A stretch of DNA of 64,000 nucleotides from Paragyromitra xinjiangensis (taxonomy: Eukaryota; Ascomycota; Pezizomycetes; Pezizales; Discinaceae): assembly GCA_038503065.1 (NCBI GenBank), contig JBCAMK010000020.1, forward strand, positions 1,240,001 to 1,304,000, written 5' to 3'. Below the pieces are notes generated by a model, which did no database searches, was not told where the DNA came from, and saw only the letters and a program-made list of their open reading frames with translations. The translations under genes and the position numbers were made by a program. Shown in pieces: positions 44,392-54,519 of this stretch. Numbering within the stretch: position 1 is the stretch's first letter; each line of letters starts with the position of its first letter.

Positions 44392-45372
44392 CATGGTGCC
44401 AAGAGACTAGCAAGAGGTATCTTGGCGCTTCTGGAAACCGAAGTCGGCTCTACAGCAGTAGTTTTTCTGCTATCAGCCCACGGGGAACCCGCAATTCCAA
44501 TGCGCAGATCTCCTGCAGCTGAGGACGCAAGTTACCTGCACCGGAAGAACATACATGTAATGCCGTACTTCAGTCACTGAATGGTCTTGTTGGGATTTGC
44601 GGAGGTTGTATAAACCCGGCGTTGAACTTCATCCTTACATATGTAACTCTGATGCTACCAATTCAGGATATCCCTCGATAAAACTTGATCCGCGAGGATA
44701 CAATATCCTTGAACTCTAAATCTTACCAAATAAGTGGGCTTGCTAAATAAAACAACACTTCATACAGATTCCTCGCCATTATTACTCTTCGCCTGTTCCT
44801 CTACTCGTTTTAGCTCCTTTTCCGACACCTCCTTTTCAAACTGACCCGTTTACTAGTCATTACACCAGACGGATGTCTGCACATAGCTCAACCAAAGCCA
44901 ATCCAACGCAGATCTCGAAATATTTTCCAATTTGCAGGTTCACATTTCTAGACGTTACTACGCTTATTGTTCTGTAGCATGTGGGCTTTCTAAACTTCGT
45001 CCATTTTACTAGTCGATGCTATTCAAAGGAATCTCCATGATTCGACTCATTATGGGGAGGAAACGGAACTCTCGACTACCAATAGTGCTGAGGGTGGTCT
45101 TTGCCGGGGTTTAAATAGTTTGTCATTGGAACATGGAGACAAGGCGATCGCACTGGAAGAAACGGCGAGAATATGTTGATGCAAAGGAAAGAGGGAAAGA
45201 CTGGTATTATCCGTCTGAATTTAATCTCTTCACATACTTTAAACTATGCATAAGTAATACTTTGTGGTACCCAGCTTCCTTCCACATAACTCTCAAAATA
45301 CCCGAACCATGGAGTGTGGAGCCCTGAAAAATATAACTCGTTCTCATTGCATATCCGTTTAGGGCCCCTCAT
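44392..45372. other. Intergenic between P1 and P2, no gene seen
   Basis: Nothing resembling either module of the family could be read here on either strand. Confidence 0.45.
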
Positions 45373-46259
45373 TCATTCTAGCTTCACTTGAAGCCTGACT
45401 TCCCCACGGCCTTTATTCTTTACCACAGAATCCATGGATTCCCCCCAATCCCACAGTTCTTGCTCTTCATCGATCATCACACGCACTCCCCACCCCCCCG
45501 TTGCAACTTTAAGCATCGTTATTTTGTCGCCCGGTTTAAGTTCATAACGTTTGCGAACATCTTCGAGAAAATTTGCGAGGGACGGCGGGGAGTAATAGTA
45601 GAAACGGGAGAAATCTAAGGGTCTGGTAGACCCCGGAAAACTTGGGTTCCCTGTGAGTATAATAGAGGGCTTGGGCTTGCTAGCGGCCGCAGCACTGGCT
45701 GCGGTATTTTCTATCTTTACGAGGGCCTTAGTATTGGCCGCATTCTGTGCTCCCATGCGTTCATTTTCATCTGCCTTAAGCATCCTATATCTCGCCACAG
45801 CCCCGACGAACGACACGAACGGTTGAACTTTTTTCGTTACACTACTTCATCTCAGATATTTAGCTGCCGGCCATAAAACCAGGCTTGGGTTTTTCTGACG
45901 CCTACTTACAAACTGGGTCGAGACATCCACTCCCGTACCTCTGGCGTGTCAGGGAATGGGGCCTCGGAGGTGTATCTTCTTATGGCCTTATCGATGTACT
46001 GTTCACACCAAACGCTCCACCCATCGAAGTGCAGCATCTCGTAGTGGCCTACCAAGGCCCCTGGCATGTAAATATTTGTCGCTAGAAACCTCAGGAAGGG
46101 CCACCATTCTTCCGCATAAGAGAATTCGAACCCGTGGATGAGGAACTCGAGTTCTGTCTCGGTGAAGCCGTGTTGACTCATAGTAGCATATAGAATCTTG
46201 GTTTGATGAAGTGATGTTGTCTCGCGCCAGATCGCTCGGCTATGTAATTGATTAGTCAT
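45373..46259 (-). CDS. Tandem paralog P2 (272 aa), family unknown
   Basis: Two exons on the minus strand: 46259-45910 and 45841-45373 (819 nt, in frame). Exon 1 module: TETELEFLIHGFEFSYAEEW then WPFLRFLATNIYMPG, WSVWCEQYIDKAIRRYTSEA and PFPDTPEVREWMS. Exon 2: FVTKKVQPFVSFVGAVARY, an Ala/Lys linker, then the C-terminal module RFYYYSPPSLANFLEDVRKR, YELKPGDKITMLKV, VRVMIDEEQELWDWGESMD and a final VRLQVKLE. P3 is its closest relative (the exon 1 ends are nearly identical). The start is the first ATG, supported by P3, whose exon 1 has the same length within nine bases. No signal peptide, membrane segment or catalytic motif. No family recognised. Confidence 0.85.
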
Positions 46260-46290
46260 CAAGTCCTCTTCCTACGGGTGCCAGGGAAAA

Positions 46291-46513
46291 TCTGTTGACA
46301 CCTGGCGGTGGTGGCGGTGCGCCCACTAGAGTAAATACATACCATATATAAATTCATCTCAAGCTTCGATTAAAGTCTGTAACTTGCCTGATATGTTTCT
46401 AATCAAGCTCTCCAAACAAGACCCTTATACTTTCGCAGTAGCTATCCTTCCCAGCTTCATCAGGCGGGGGGGGGTTTGAGATCTCGCACTGCCACCACCG
46501 CCAGGTGCCAACA
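46291..46513. mobile_element. MITE, GGTGGCGGTGC family, copy c
   Basis: Inverted repeats 46294-46321 and 46485-46512 pair over about 28 bp (TGACACCTGGCGGTGGTGG against TGGCACCTGGCGGTGGTGG). Relative to copy a (6399-6645) the arm has about nine extra bases, but the TCTGT and GGTGGCGGTGCG ends agree. It sits just upstream of P2 (minus strand), so it may carry promoter signals. Confidence 0.65.
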
Positions 46514-46815
46514 GTGGGAGCTCCAGTGGCTCGGGATAGAAGGATTTAAACTGTTGGCGGGATACGTGGTCGATGTTCCCTTTGCGGGCACCAATTGGAT
46601 GTTCAGGTGAGGTTACACGATTCTCTCTTCCCGTTCGTCATACACTAACATCCAAACCATTCAACCACTATATTGATAGACACCCACGCTCGGTGCGTAA
46701 CCCATCTACATCAAGGCAGCGATACTGATATCATATCTCATGATCCTAAACTATCGAGCGTGAGGGTTTGAAATTTAGAGCATGTCCTTATTGCGTTTTG
46801 TCTAGACAACATCAT

Positions 46816-47681
46816 TCATTCCAGCTCTACTTCAAACACAATTGTTGCACGATTTGTAGTGCTAGACACAGCTTCCATAGCTTCCTCCCAATCCCACACT
46901 TCTTGCTCTTCGTTGACCATCACACGCATTTTGCCCCATGCGGTATCAGCTCGAAGCATCGTTATTTTGTCGCCCGCTTTAAGTTCATAGCGTTTGCGAA
47001 GATCTTCTAGAACTTTCGCAAGGGACGGCATGGAGTAATAATAGAAACGAATGAGCTCCGAGGACCTGGTATTCTTCGGAGAAATCTCGCACGCTATGAA
47101 TACAATAGGGGGCTTGGGCTTGCTAGCGACCGCGCCACTGGCTGTGGTATTTTCTGCCTTCTTCGCCGGAGCCTCTGTATTGACCGCATTCTGCTCTTCC
47201 GTACATTCATCTTCATATGCGTCCCGCATCCAGCCCCATGGGATGGACCATACGAATGCTTGAACCCTTTTCTCTACACTATTTCATCTCAGATACTTAG
47301 CTATCAATCATACGACTAGGTGCTTCTAATGCCTACTTACAAATTGGGCCGAGACATCCACTCTTGTACCTCTGGTGTGTCGGGAAATGGTACCTCAGAG
47401 GTGTATTTTCTTATGGAGTTCTGGATGAACTCGCTACACCAAACGCTTCGTTCAGCTAGGAGACGTTTCTCACAAGCAGTTGTCAAGACCCCTGGCATGT
47501 GAGTTTCTCTCCATAGAAATTTCAGGAAAGGCCACCACTCTTTCGCAAATGCGAATCCGCACGCGCGGATGAGGAACGTGAATTCTATCAGGCTCAAGCT
47601 GTGCCCATCAACGGCGAAATGTCGACTCTCGCCCCGCCAAAGCGCATCTGCAGTAGGTACTAAGTAGAATGCGCGGCTCAT
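46816..47681 (-). CDS. Tandem paralog P3 (267 aa), family unknown
   Basis: Two exons on the minus strand: 47681-47341 and 47278-46816 (804 nt, in frame). Exon 1: LIEFTFLIRACGFAFAKEWW, PFLKFLWRETHMPG, RSVWCSEFIQNSIRKYTSEV and PFPDTPEVQEWMSRPN. Exon 2: FVEKRVQAFVWSIPWGWMRD, linker, then RFYYYSMPSLAKVLEDLRKR, YELKAGDKITMLRA, MRVMVNEEQEVWDWEEAMEA and VFEVELE. It pairs with P2 as a young duplicate: the exon-intron joint, the intron sequence around ATCTGAGATGAA and the linker are all shared. Start: first ATG of the frame. Function unknown. Confidence 0.85.
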
Positions 47682-48959
47682 GTCTGTTTTGTTGTTCTTG
47701 TATCTCCGTTAGCCTTTGCGGGCACCAGTTGGATGTGGAGGTGAGGTTACAACACCCTCCCAAGCCGATTTATCATCCGAGCCGAAACCCTAAGCCACTC
47801 TGGGTGTATAATCCATCCATGCCCAAAAAAATCGCGGTCTATTTTTGAAACACTTAAGAACTTCTATAGCCTCTTACCTTTCATTTGCACCCATTTCTAA
47901 GTTGTTCGGACTATAATTGCTGAAGTTCTATCATTTCAGTTTCATCGCTGTCAAAGGCGTGGGTTACATATGCTTGATACATGTAGTTCATAATTTGCTA
48001 GTATTTACCTAGGTGCTACGTATATATGTGGCGAAGCAATAAACTTCGTAAATCAAGCCGTGGCGGAGTCTTTCGGCTACGGGATTAGCTATACTTTGAC
48101 TTCCGCGTTGCGGTCGAGGTCAACAGCCCAAAGACTATAGTTGAACGTTCTTCTTCATAGCCCAATGATACGGTATCAGGCAAGACGTCGATGAAACTTT
48201 GTGCTATCATGCCCTGCCTATATAAGTAGAAATGTAGTCTCGTGCCTAGCCGCAGGCAGTAAGGATAGGAACGAGCCTAATAAAAATGGTAAGTTCAATT
48301 ATGGCCGAGAGGAGCGGGTTAGGGTTGTTTTAGCTACGTTCCTGATAGGTATTGGCACTATTGCTCGAGTTCCCTTTCTGATCTTCCAGTCTTTTGGCTG
48401 GAATAGTTCTCTCCTTAGTGGAAATAAATGTTATGAAGTGTTTGCAAAGCCAAAATTAGAGGACGTTGTTCATGTGCAATCCTCTTCTTTATACCGACTA
48501 TGGAATGCAACACCTGATTCGAACGCTAGTAGGGCATGCGCATCTCTAGGTAGGAGAACCTAGGCATGGAATGCAGGCTCTATTGCTTGCCTGTAGTCGA
48601 ATTTAAGGCCAGAGACGAAATCTGCAATTAGAGATAGCTTGACCAACCGCATCCCGGTAATGATGTTAGCACCTAGCTATCCCAAAATTATCTCAGGCAT
48701 CCTTTCGCCGTTTAGTCTCCCTAGGGTATTAGCGGCATATAATTTTGTTGGGTCAGCTATTATAGTTGGAACACCATCAAGTATCCTAGCTCGTGGCTCG
48801 TATGATTTTCTCCATTTATCTACTGAGGGCTATCACTGATCTTAGAATAAATTAGGGCAGAGGAGCAACGCCACGACGGATAATTATATCCTGATGGGGA
48901 ATCACCTTGAGGCAATAAAACTGCCTAATATTGGAGCTGTCGGAATGGAGGGTTAGGGT
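47682..48959. other. Intergenic between P3 and P4
   Basis: Contains decayed sequence duplicated elsewhere: the words CCTAGC-CGCAGGCAGTA and GGAACGAGCCTAA recur near 54540-54570. The block 48750-48960 is the partner of 50730-50930 in the P4/P5 segmental duplication. No gene called. Confidence 0.45.
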
Positions 48960-49236
48960 TGTCCAACGTAGTAGTAGTAGTAGTAGTGCAGGCGCTTAGT
49001 CATGCAATGAGTGATACTCCATGCATCCGCGAAGCATACAGCCCTATTGCTGCCCAAACAATTTAGGCTCAGAAAGACCTTCTCTGCTCGCTTTGATATT
49101 GTTCTTGATTGATTACTACGAGATATCTCCTGTGGTTGTCTTATAATCAGGCTCCGTTGTTCTCAACGTATTGCATGACTAAGCAACGACCCCTGTATAT
49201 TCATTTACATCGGGTTATGGCGAGGGCTGTCCAGCG
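48960..49236 (-). mobile_element. LINE 3'-end fragment (minus orientation) interrupted by a MITE
   Basis: Flanked by TGTCCAACG (48960-48968) and TGTCCAGCG (49228-49236), an imperfect 9-bp target-site duplication. Read on the minus strand it starts CGCCATAACCC, then GATGTAAATGAA, i.e. the end of the LINE 3' UTR seen at 59110-59155. The (TAC)n tail follows, here (TAG)n on the plus strand at 48969-48987. A pogo-like MITE (48989-49195) splits UTR and tail. The paralogous site downstream of P5 lacks the insertion. Confidence 0.65.
48989..49195 (+). mobile_element. Pogo-like MITE, copy 1
   Basis: About 207 bp. Left end CAGGCGCTTAGTCATGCAAT; the reverse complement of the right end is CAGGGGTCGTTGCTTAGTC then ATGCAAT. 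Next base pair outside the right end is TA. Inserted in the LINE tail described above; the left end is slightly shortened. Confidence 0.75.
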
Positions 49237-49364
49237 TGGCGTTTCTAAATTTATTTTTCATTTACCTAACATAACAAACCAAACGCAGCCATCACCTCAA
49301 CTGTATGTGCAGAGCGTTGAGTGTACGAAGTGTAATCATATTATCGCGTCCTAAGCTCGATACC

Positions 49365-50196
49365 TCATTCTGGCTTGACCTCAAAAACAATGGTAGCTCG
49401 ATATTCATCCCCCGATATCTCTTCCATTACACTATCCCAGTCCCATTCCTCTTGCTCTTCGCCGACCATGATTCGAATTGGCACATGCCGCGTCGACGTC
49501 ATAACAAGCAAGCTTACAATTTTATCGCTAGCGCGAAGTTCATGGCGCTTTCGAAGGTCCTGAAGGAATGATTGGAGAGATGGTGGGGAGTGGAAGTATA
49601 GATAGGTTATATGCGCCCCGAGATGCTGTTGTACTGCGAAACGTATAGGCGGCCTGGGATTTTGAACTCCTGCTATTCTCAGAGGTTCTTCTTCCAGAGG
49701 AGAACTACTAGGTGCTATATTGGAGTCATAACCTGGAGGGTCGGTGTCACTGGGGGGTTTCTCAGTTGCGGCTTGTTGCTTTGCTATCGCAGCTTGTTTT
49801 TCTCTAACAATGCCTGCGATAATGGATACAAAGTTGCGAGACCACTCCGCTACACTAAATTCAAATCGCTTAGACTCTGCGCTACAAAGGTGGGGTGGAG
49901 AGCGCGGATCTTGAATTCACTCACTTTGATGCTGCATTGAGCCACACGCTAGGGGTATCTGGGCCCTGGTGATGTGGGAACGGCCCTAAGGGAGCATAAG
50001 CTACAATAGAACGTCTGATGAAGCCCAAATACCATGCCTCCCATAGATGATCCCCCTCTGGTGGAATATTTATGGACCTCTCATAACGGGTGATTTCCCA
50101 TGCGAGGAATCTGAAAAAGCTAAACCAGACATCAGCCACTCCCCCATTGCTGAGGGCCAACTCGATTTCGTCTTCTGTTAGGTTGATGAGTTCCAT
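49365..50196 (-). CDS. Tandem paralog P4 (253 aa), family unknown
   Basis: Two exons on the minus strand: 50196-49925 and 49854-49365 (762 nt, in frame). Exon 1: MELINLTEDEIELALSNG, VWFSFFRFLAWEI, SINIPPEGDHLWEAWYLGF, IRRSIVAYAPLGPFP. Exon 2: VAEWSRNFVSIIAGIVREKQ, a Ser/Pro linker with DPPGYDS, then NPRPPIRFAV, TYLYFHSPPSLQSFLQDLRK, RHELRASDKIVSLLV, IRIMVGEEQEEWDWDSVMEE and ATIVFEVKPE. The second exon was assembled from the sequence and is open throughout. It has the same length as P5 (253 aa); the two lie in a recent duplicate of about 2 kb. No known fold can be named with certainty. Confidence 0.85.
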
Positions 50197-51037
50197 TATC
50201 TCAGTAGTTGAAAATTAGCGAATATTGTCTAGAGACGGGTGGTAAAGACGTGGTGATGCCTAGTAGGGCGTTGGTGTCGAGCGGGGTTCTTATTTCGCCT
50301 TTACGTGTTGCTGGGTTGGTGGCCTTGCAGGTAAACCTAACCCTCACCAGTTTGTGCGTTAACCTAGACCAATCGGATTTGTGTGTGGAAAACCCTTGTC
50401 CTACTAGCTAGTGCCGTATTAAATACTATGGAAAACTTTTCGATCCGGATATCCCCTCGCAAATGTCTTAACGTTCTATCCCTGAACAACTTGGTTGTTG
50501 TCGGGGCTCGGAATTTCAGCCCAAAATAGATGTTACAGGTTCAAGCGTTCTCCACCATGACACGCCTATGTTCCAGTCGTAACGGCTGGGACGTAAATGT
50601 CAACCGAAGACTTTAGATAAAAGAATTAACCACGCCAAACCACTGGTTATCCCTCTGTTCTCGAATTAGGTGGTGTGGGGTGGCAACTTTATATTGTAGT
50701 CATATACAGTTGAATGGTCTCGAGTACCATCAAGTATCCTAGTTCCTGGCTCGCATGGTCTTTTCTATCCATCTACTTGGGGCTATCTCTGATTTTAGAA
50801 TCAATTGCAGTTAAAGGGATGATGCTACGATCGATGGATATGTTTGTATGTGAAGACCTTGAAATCATAAAATTGCCTAATGTTAGGCTTCCAAATGGAG
50901 GGTTAGGGTTACTCGACGGATGTTCCGAAATTTACGCTTCATTTGCCTAAAACAATCACAAAGAAACGCACCCATCATCTTAACTATATGCACAGAGCCA
51001 AAAAGAGTAACGGTATTATTGTATCCCAGACCCTACC
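50197..51037. other. Intergenic between P4 and P5
   Basis: Entirely alignable by eye to flanks of the neighbouring copies: 50220-50350 resembles 51900-52015, and 50730-50930 resembles 48750-48960. This is duplicated flank, with no separate gene. Confidence 0.5.
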
Positions 51038-51872
51038 TCATTCTGACTGAACCTCGAAAACGATGGTGGCTCGATCTCCATGCCCCGATGCATCCTCCAG
51101 AGCTCCTTCCCAGTCCCATTCCTCCTGCTCTTCACCAATCATGACTAGGATTCGCACGTACGGCACCTTGACACGTAAGCTTGTAATTTTGTCACCAGCG
51201 CGAAGCTCATAGCGCTTTCGAAGACCCTGGAGAAACGATTGGAGAGGTGGTGGAGAATGGAAGTATAGATAAACTGTGTCCGAAGGTTCGTCGGAGCCTG
51301 GACGCTGTCGTATTGTCCGGAAACGTATGGGTGGCCTGGGATTCCCAGTTGTTGCTTTGCCTGCAGACGTTTTTCCTTGAGTCGAACTACTAGGCGTTGC
51401 ACTGGAGCTATAATCTGGAGGATCGGCGTCACTGGAAGTTTTTTCGGCCACTTCTTGCTGCTTTGCTATCGCGACCTGCTTCTCTCTAACAGCGATTGCG
51501 ATAGAAGATACAAACTTTCGAGAGGACTGCGTTACACTAGATACATGTCGCTTAAACTCTGCGCCACAAAGGTTGTTGGGTGGGAAGCGTGGATCTTGAA
51601 CTGACTCACTGTGTTGTTGCCTTGAGCCACACTGTAGGGCTCTCGATGTCTAGGAACGGCTCTAAGGAAGCAAAAGCTAGAAGCGAACGGCTGATAAAGC
51701 TTAAATACCATGCCTCCCATCGATGATCCTCCTCTAGTGGAATATTTATGGAGTTCTCAGAACGGATGATTTCCGATGCGACGAATCTGAAAAAGGTAGT
51801 CCAGGTCTCACCCTTTCCGCCTATGCTGAGGGCTAACTTGATTTCGCCTTCCGTTAAGCCGATGGGTTCCAT
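51038..51872 (-). CDS. Tandem paralog P5 (253 aa), family unknown
   Basis: Two exons on the minus strand: 51872-51610 and 51536-51038 (762 nt, in frame). Exon 1: MEPIGLTEGEIKLALSIGG, TWTTFFRFVASEI, SINIPLEEDHRWEAWYLSF, ISRSLLAFASLEPF. Exon 2: VTQSSRKFVSSIAIAVREKQ, linker with DPPDYSS, then NPRPPIRFRT, VYLYFHSPPPLQSFLQGLRK, RYELRAGDKITSLRV, VRILVMIGEEQEEWDWEGAL and ATIVFEVQSE. Exon 1 is 263 nt, the same as in P6. Closest relative is P4. Both copies are free of stops, which argues that each is under selection or that the duplication is young. Confidence 0.86.
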
Positions 51873-52640
51873 TATTTGCTAGCTAGTAGTTGACAATTAG
51901 CGAATGTTGTGTAGCGACGGGTGGTAAAGATACGGTGTTGTGTGCCTGGTAGGCGTTGGTGTCGAGCGGGGTTCTTGCTGGGTTGGTGGCCTTGCAGGTA
52001 AACCTAACCCCTCACCAATTTGGGCGCTTGTTTCTTGTTGCTTATGGTCCATACAAGCAATAACCTTGACTAATATAACTTGGGTGGAACACCCTCGTCT
52101 TATATTTACTTGCCGGTGCCCCGTTGGATACGATGGGAAACTTTCCGATCCGTATATCTCCTCGCAAATGTTCTGAACGCTGTATCATTTCCTGAATAAC
52201 TTAGTTGGTGTTGGGGCTTAGAATACCGGTCAAAAATAGGTGTTACAGGTTAAGGCATTCCCCAATGGCACGCCTGTATTCTGGTCGTAACGGCTGAGAC
52301 GTGAAATTTCCGGGTAAGAGAATCATAGGTGGCGTGGGCTGGCAACTATGTATCGTATTATATAAAGTTGGATGGTTCAGGGTTACTACTCGCACAAAGC
52401 GTGATAGCCGCCTGCTGCTCTTTATAGTGTGTTCCACTATTCGATAATGATGTAGCCGGATTGCCATTTCCCGCCAGTGTCAAATAATCCCATTTTGGTC
52501 AGACATTTTCAAGAATACAAAGCATCTACTCTACGAAAACGTCCAATGCGACACTACCCCAGCAAAGGTCCCTACCTATACCAGCAGAAAGTGGTAGAAA
52601 TCACGAAATGCAGCTATATTACCCAATCTCAAACTCTACC
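51873..52640. other. Intergenic between P5 and P6
   Basis: Upstream flank of P5, duplicated from or to 50200-50700 (shared words CGACGGGTGGTAAAGA and GGTGTCGAGCGGGGTTCTT). No separate gene. Confidence 0.5.
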
Positions 52641-53451
52641 TCATTCCGGCTGCATTTCAAAAAAGATGTAGGCTTTATCATTGTGCCACGCTATATTTTC
52701 AATCACTCCTTCCCAATCCCAATCCTCTTGTTCCTCGCCGACTAGGACTCGAATTCGTGCGGCTGGTGTCTCAACGCGTAAGATCCCAAATTGGCCACTA
52801 GGGCCGAGTTCATGTCGTTTCCGAAGGTCCCGAAGAACCGATGAGAGCACTGGCGGAGAAGAGTAGTATAGATATATTGTATCCGAAAGTTTGTCAAGGC
52901 CTGAATGTAGCTGTCGTGTCGCAAAACGTATGAGGGGCCTGGGTTTCATAGTTCCTGTTGAGCTTGCTGGTGTTTTTTCCTGAAGCGAGCGGCCAAGCGC
53001 TGGGGTGGAATCATACTTTGGAGGATCGACATCACCGGAGTTTCTTCCGGTCATGGCTGCTATTGCGGCTTTTTTCTTCGCTACGGTCTGTGCGAGAAAC
53101 GATATGAACTCGTGACAAAAGAGCTTCTTACTAAATGCACCTAGCTTAGGTATTATGCTTCAAGGGTGTGAATCTTGTCCTGACTGACCCTGAGCTCGAA
53201 TTCCTCCACCATCCAAGATCCTGTTCAACTGAGCATAGCACCAGTACTCTATATTCCTGGACCGACCGTTCTAAGAAATCTGAGTACCACACTTCCCACG
53301 AAGATCCCCCCGGCTCTGGGATGTTCACGGAGTTCTTGATTCGGACAATTTGTGTTGCGAGGAATCTAAAAAAGGTTTTCCAGGTTTCCCCCCAGTGGTC
53401 CCTTTTGAGAGCCCACTCGATTTCATCGTCGGTTATGCTGATGGCTTCCAT
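52641..53451 (-). CDS. Tandem paralog P6 (250 aa), family unknown
   Basis: Two exons on the minus strand: 53451-53189 and 53130-52641 (753 nt, in frame). Exon 1: MEAISITDDEIEWALKRD, TWKTFFRFLATQIVRI, NSVNIPEPGGSSWEVWYSDF, LERSVQEY. The intron uses an unusual GTCAGT donor but has the same phase as the others. Exon 2: KKLFCHEFISFLAQTVAKKK, linker with DPPKYDS, then KPRPLIRFAT, IYLYYSSPPVLSSVLRDLRK, RHELGPSGQFGILRV, IRVLVGEEQEDWDWEGVIEN and a final IFFEMQPE. The Asp-Lys-Ile of the GDKI block is replaced by GQF. The start at 53451 is set by comparison with MELIN/MEPIG of P4 and P5; an upstream ATG is possible. Confidence 0.85.
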
Positions 53452-53880
53452 CGCTTCGCTGCGGATAGTCGATGGTTGGGAATGGTGTTGTAGCAAGGTT
53501 TGCTAACAGGTACGGTAGTGCGTTAGAGAACGGTAGCGTTAAGCGGGGCAAGTTCAGGTTGATTTGTACGGTAGACTCCGGCTAACATGACCACGTCTAG
53601 CTTCCTAAGGCTGTTTTAACCATACGCGTTGCTAGGCTGGAAGCCTTGCAGTTGAAGTTACACAACTTATGCTAGTATGGGTGATAGTTACCAACGCGTT
53701 CGTGTTCCACGATGAACCCATCTTCGCTAAAGACTTTGCTCAGGAGAGCCAATCACGCGAAATGCCCTCCAAGTTTCCATTATCTCTTTCTCTCGTGTCT
53801 ACCCAGGAGCCACAGGCAATCGAGTGGTAGGAAATAACAACTTCATGGAGTACGAATCCTGCCTGGATGGTTTAGGGCTA
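53452..53880. other. Upstream flank of P6
   Basis: Partial similarity to the P4 and P5 upstream flanks (for example CGTTAAGCGGGG and CTTGCAG). The last bases GGGCTA form the left TA of a MITE target site. Confidence 0.4.
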
Positions 53881-54093
53881 CAGGTGCAGGCGCTTAGTCA
53901 TGCAATGAGTGATACTCCATGCATCCACAAAACATATAGCCCCATTGCTGCCCAAACAGTTGAAGCTCAAAGAGCTTCTCTCTACTTACTTTGATATCGT
54001 TCTTGATTGGTTACTACGAAATATCTCTTGTGGCTGTCTTATAATTAGGGTCCGTTCATCTCACGGTATTGCATGACTAAGCAACGACCCCTG
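53881..54093 (+). mobile_element. Pogo-like MITE, copy 2 (213 bp, best preserved)
   Basis: Starts CAGGTGCAGGCGCTTAGTC, ends GACTAAGCAACGACCCCTG. The two ends are 26-bp imperfect inverted repeats (perfect over the inner 14 bp). Flanked by TA on both sides (53879-53880 and 54094-54095). No coding capacity. CAG termini with a TA duplication fit the pogo branch of Tc1/mariner. Confidence 0.85.
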
Positions 54094-54306
54094 TACTCCA
54101 TGCATACACAAAATACACAGCCTATTTTTCGTGAACATTAGTACTTGTACTTTTGTTTTTATATTTTTATATTTATTGGCTGGGGTTTCTCATGCCGTAG
54201 GATGAATACCCATAAAGGGTCCTATCCTTTTGTAGCTAGAATTCTAGTTATAATAAACTCATTATTAAAAAAAAAAAATACACAGCCCCATTACTGCCCA
54301 AACAGT
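54094..54306. mobile_element. Partial pogo-like MITE interrupted by an A-tailed retroposon
   Basis: TACTCCATGCATACACAAAA and, after an interruption, ACACAGCCCCATTACTGCCC are consecutive pieces of the MITE interior. The interruption (54123-54278) ends in an A12 run, and both sides carry TACACAGCC, a 9-bp or slightly longer target-site duplication. The retroposon is about 155 bp and non-coding. It contains TAGGATGAATACCCATAAAG. Confidence 0.6.
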
Positions 54307-54519
54307 TTAGGGTGGCTGCTTAGTCATGCAATACCGTGAGATGAGCGGAGCATAATTATAAGACAACCGCGAGAGATATTTCGTAGTAACCAATCAAGAA
54401 CGACATCAAAGCAAGTAAAGAGGAGCTCTCTGAGCCTAAACTGTTTGGGCAGCAATAGGGCAGTATGTTTTGTGGATGCATGGAGTATCACTCATTGCAT
54501 GACTAAGCGCCTGCACCTG
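54307..54519 (-). mobile_element. Pogo-like MITE, copy 3 (inverted)
   Basis: Reverse-oriented 213-bp copy, the same length as copy 2. It begins TTAGGGTGGCTGCTTAGTC and ends GCGCCTGCACCTG. Together with copy 2 it makes a long inverted repeat spaced by about 210 bp. Confidence 0.75.

Noticed and set aside
48969..48988. (TAG)n microsatellite as an independent feature
   Set aside because: It is the reverse complement of the LINE (TAC)n tail and is explained by the minus-strand LINE fragment.
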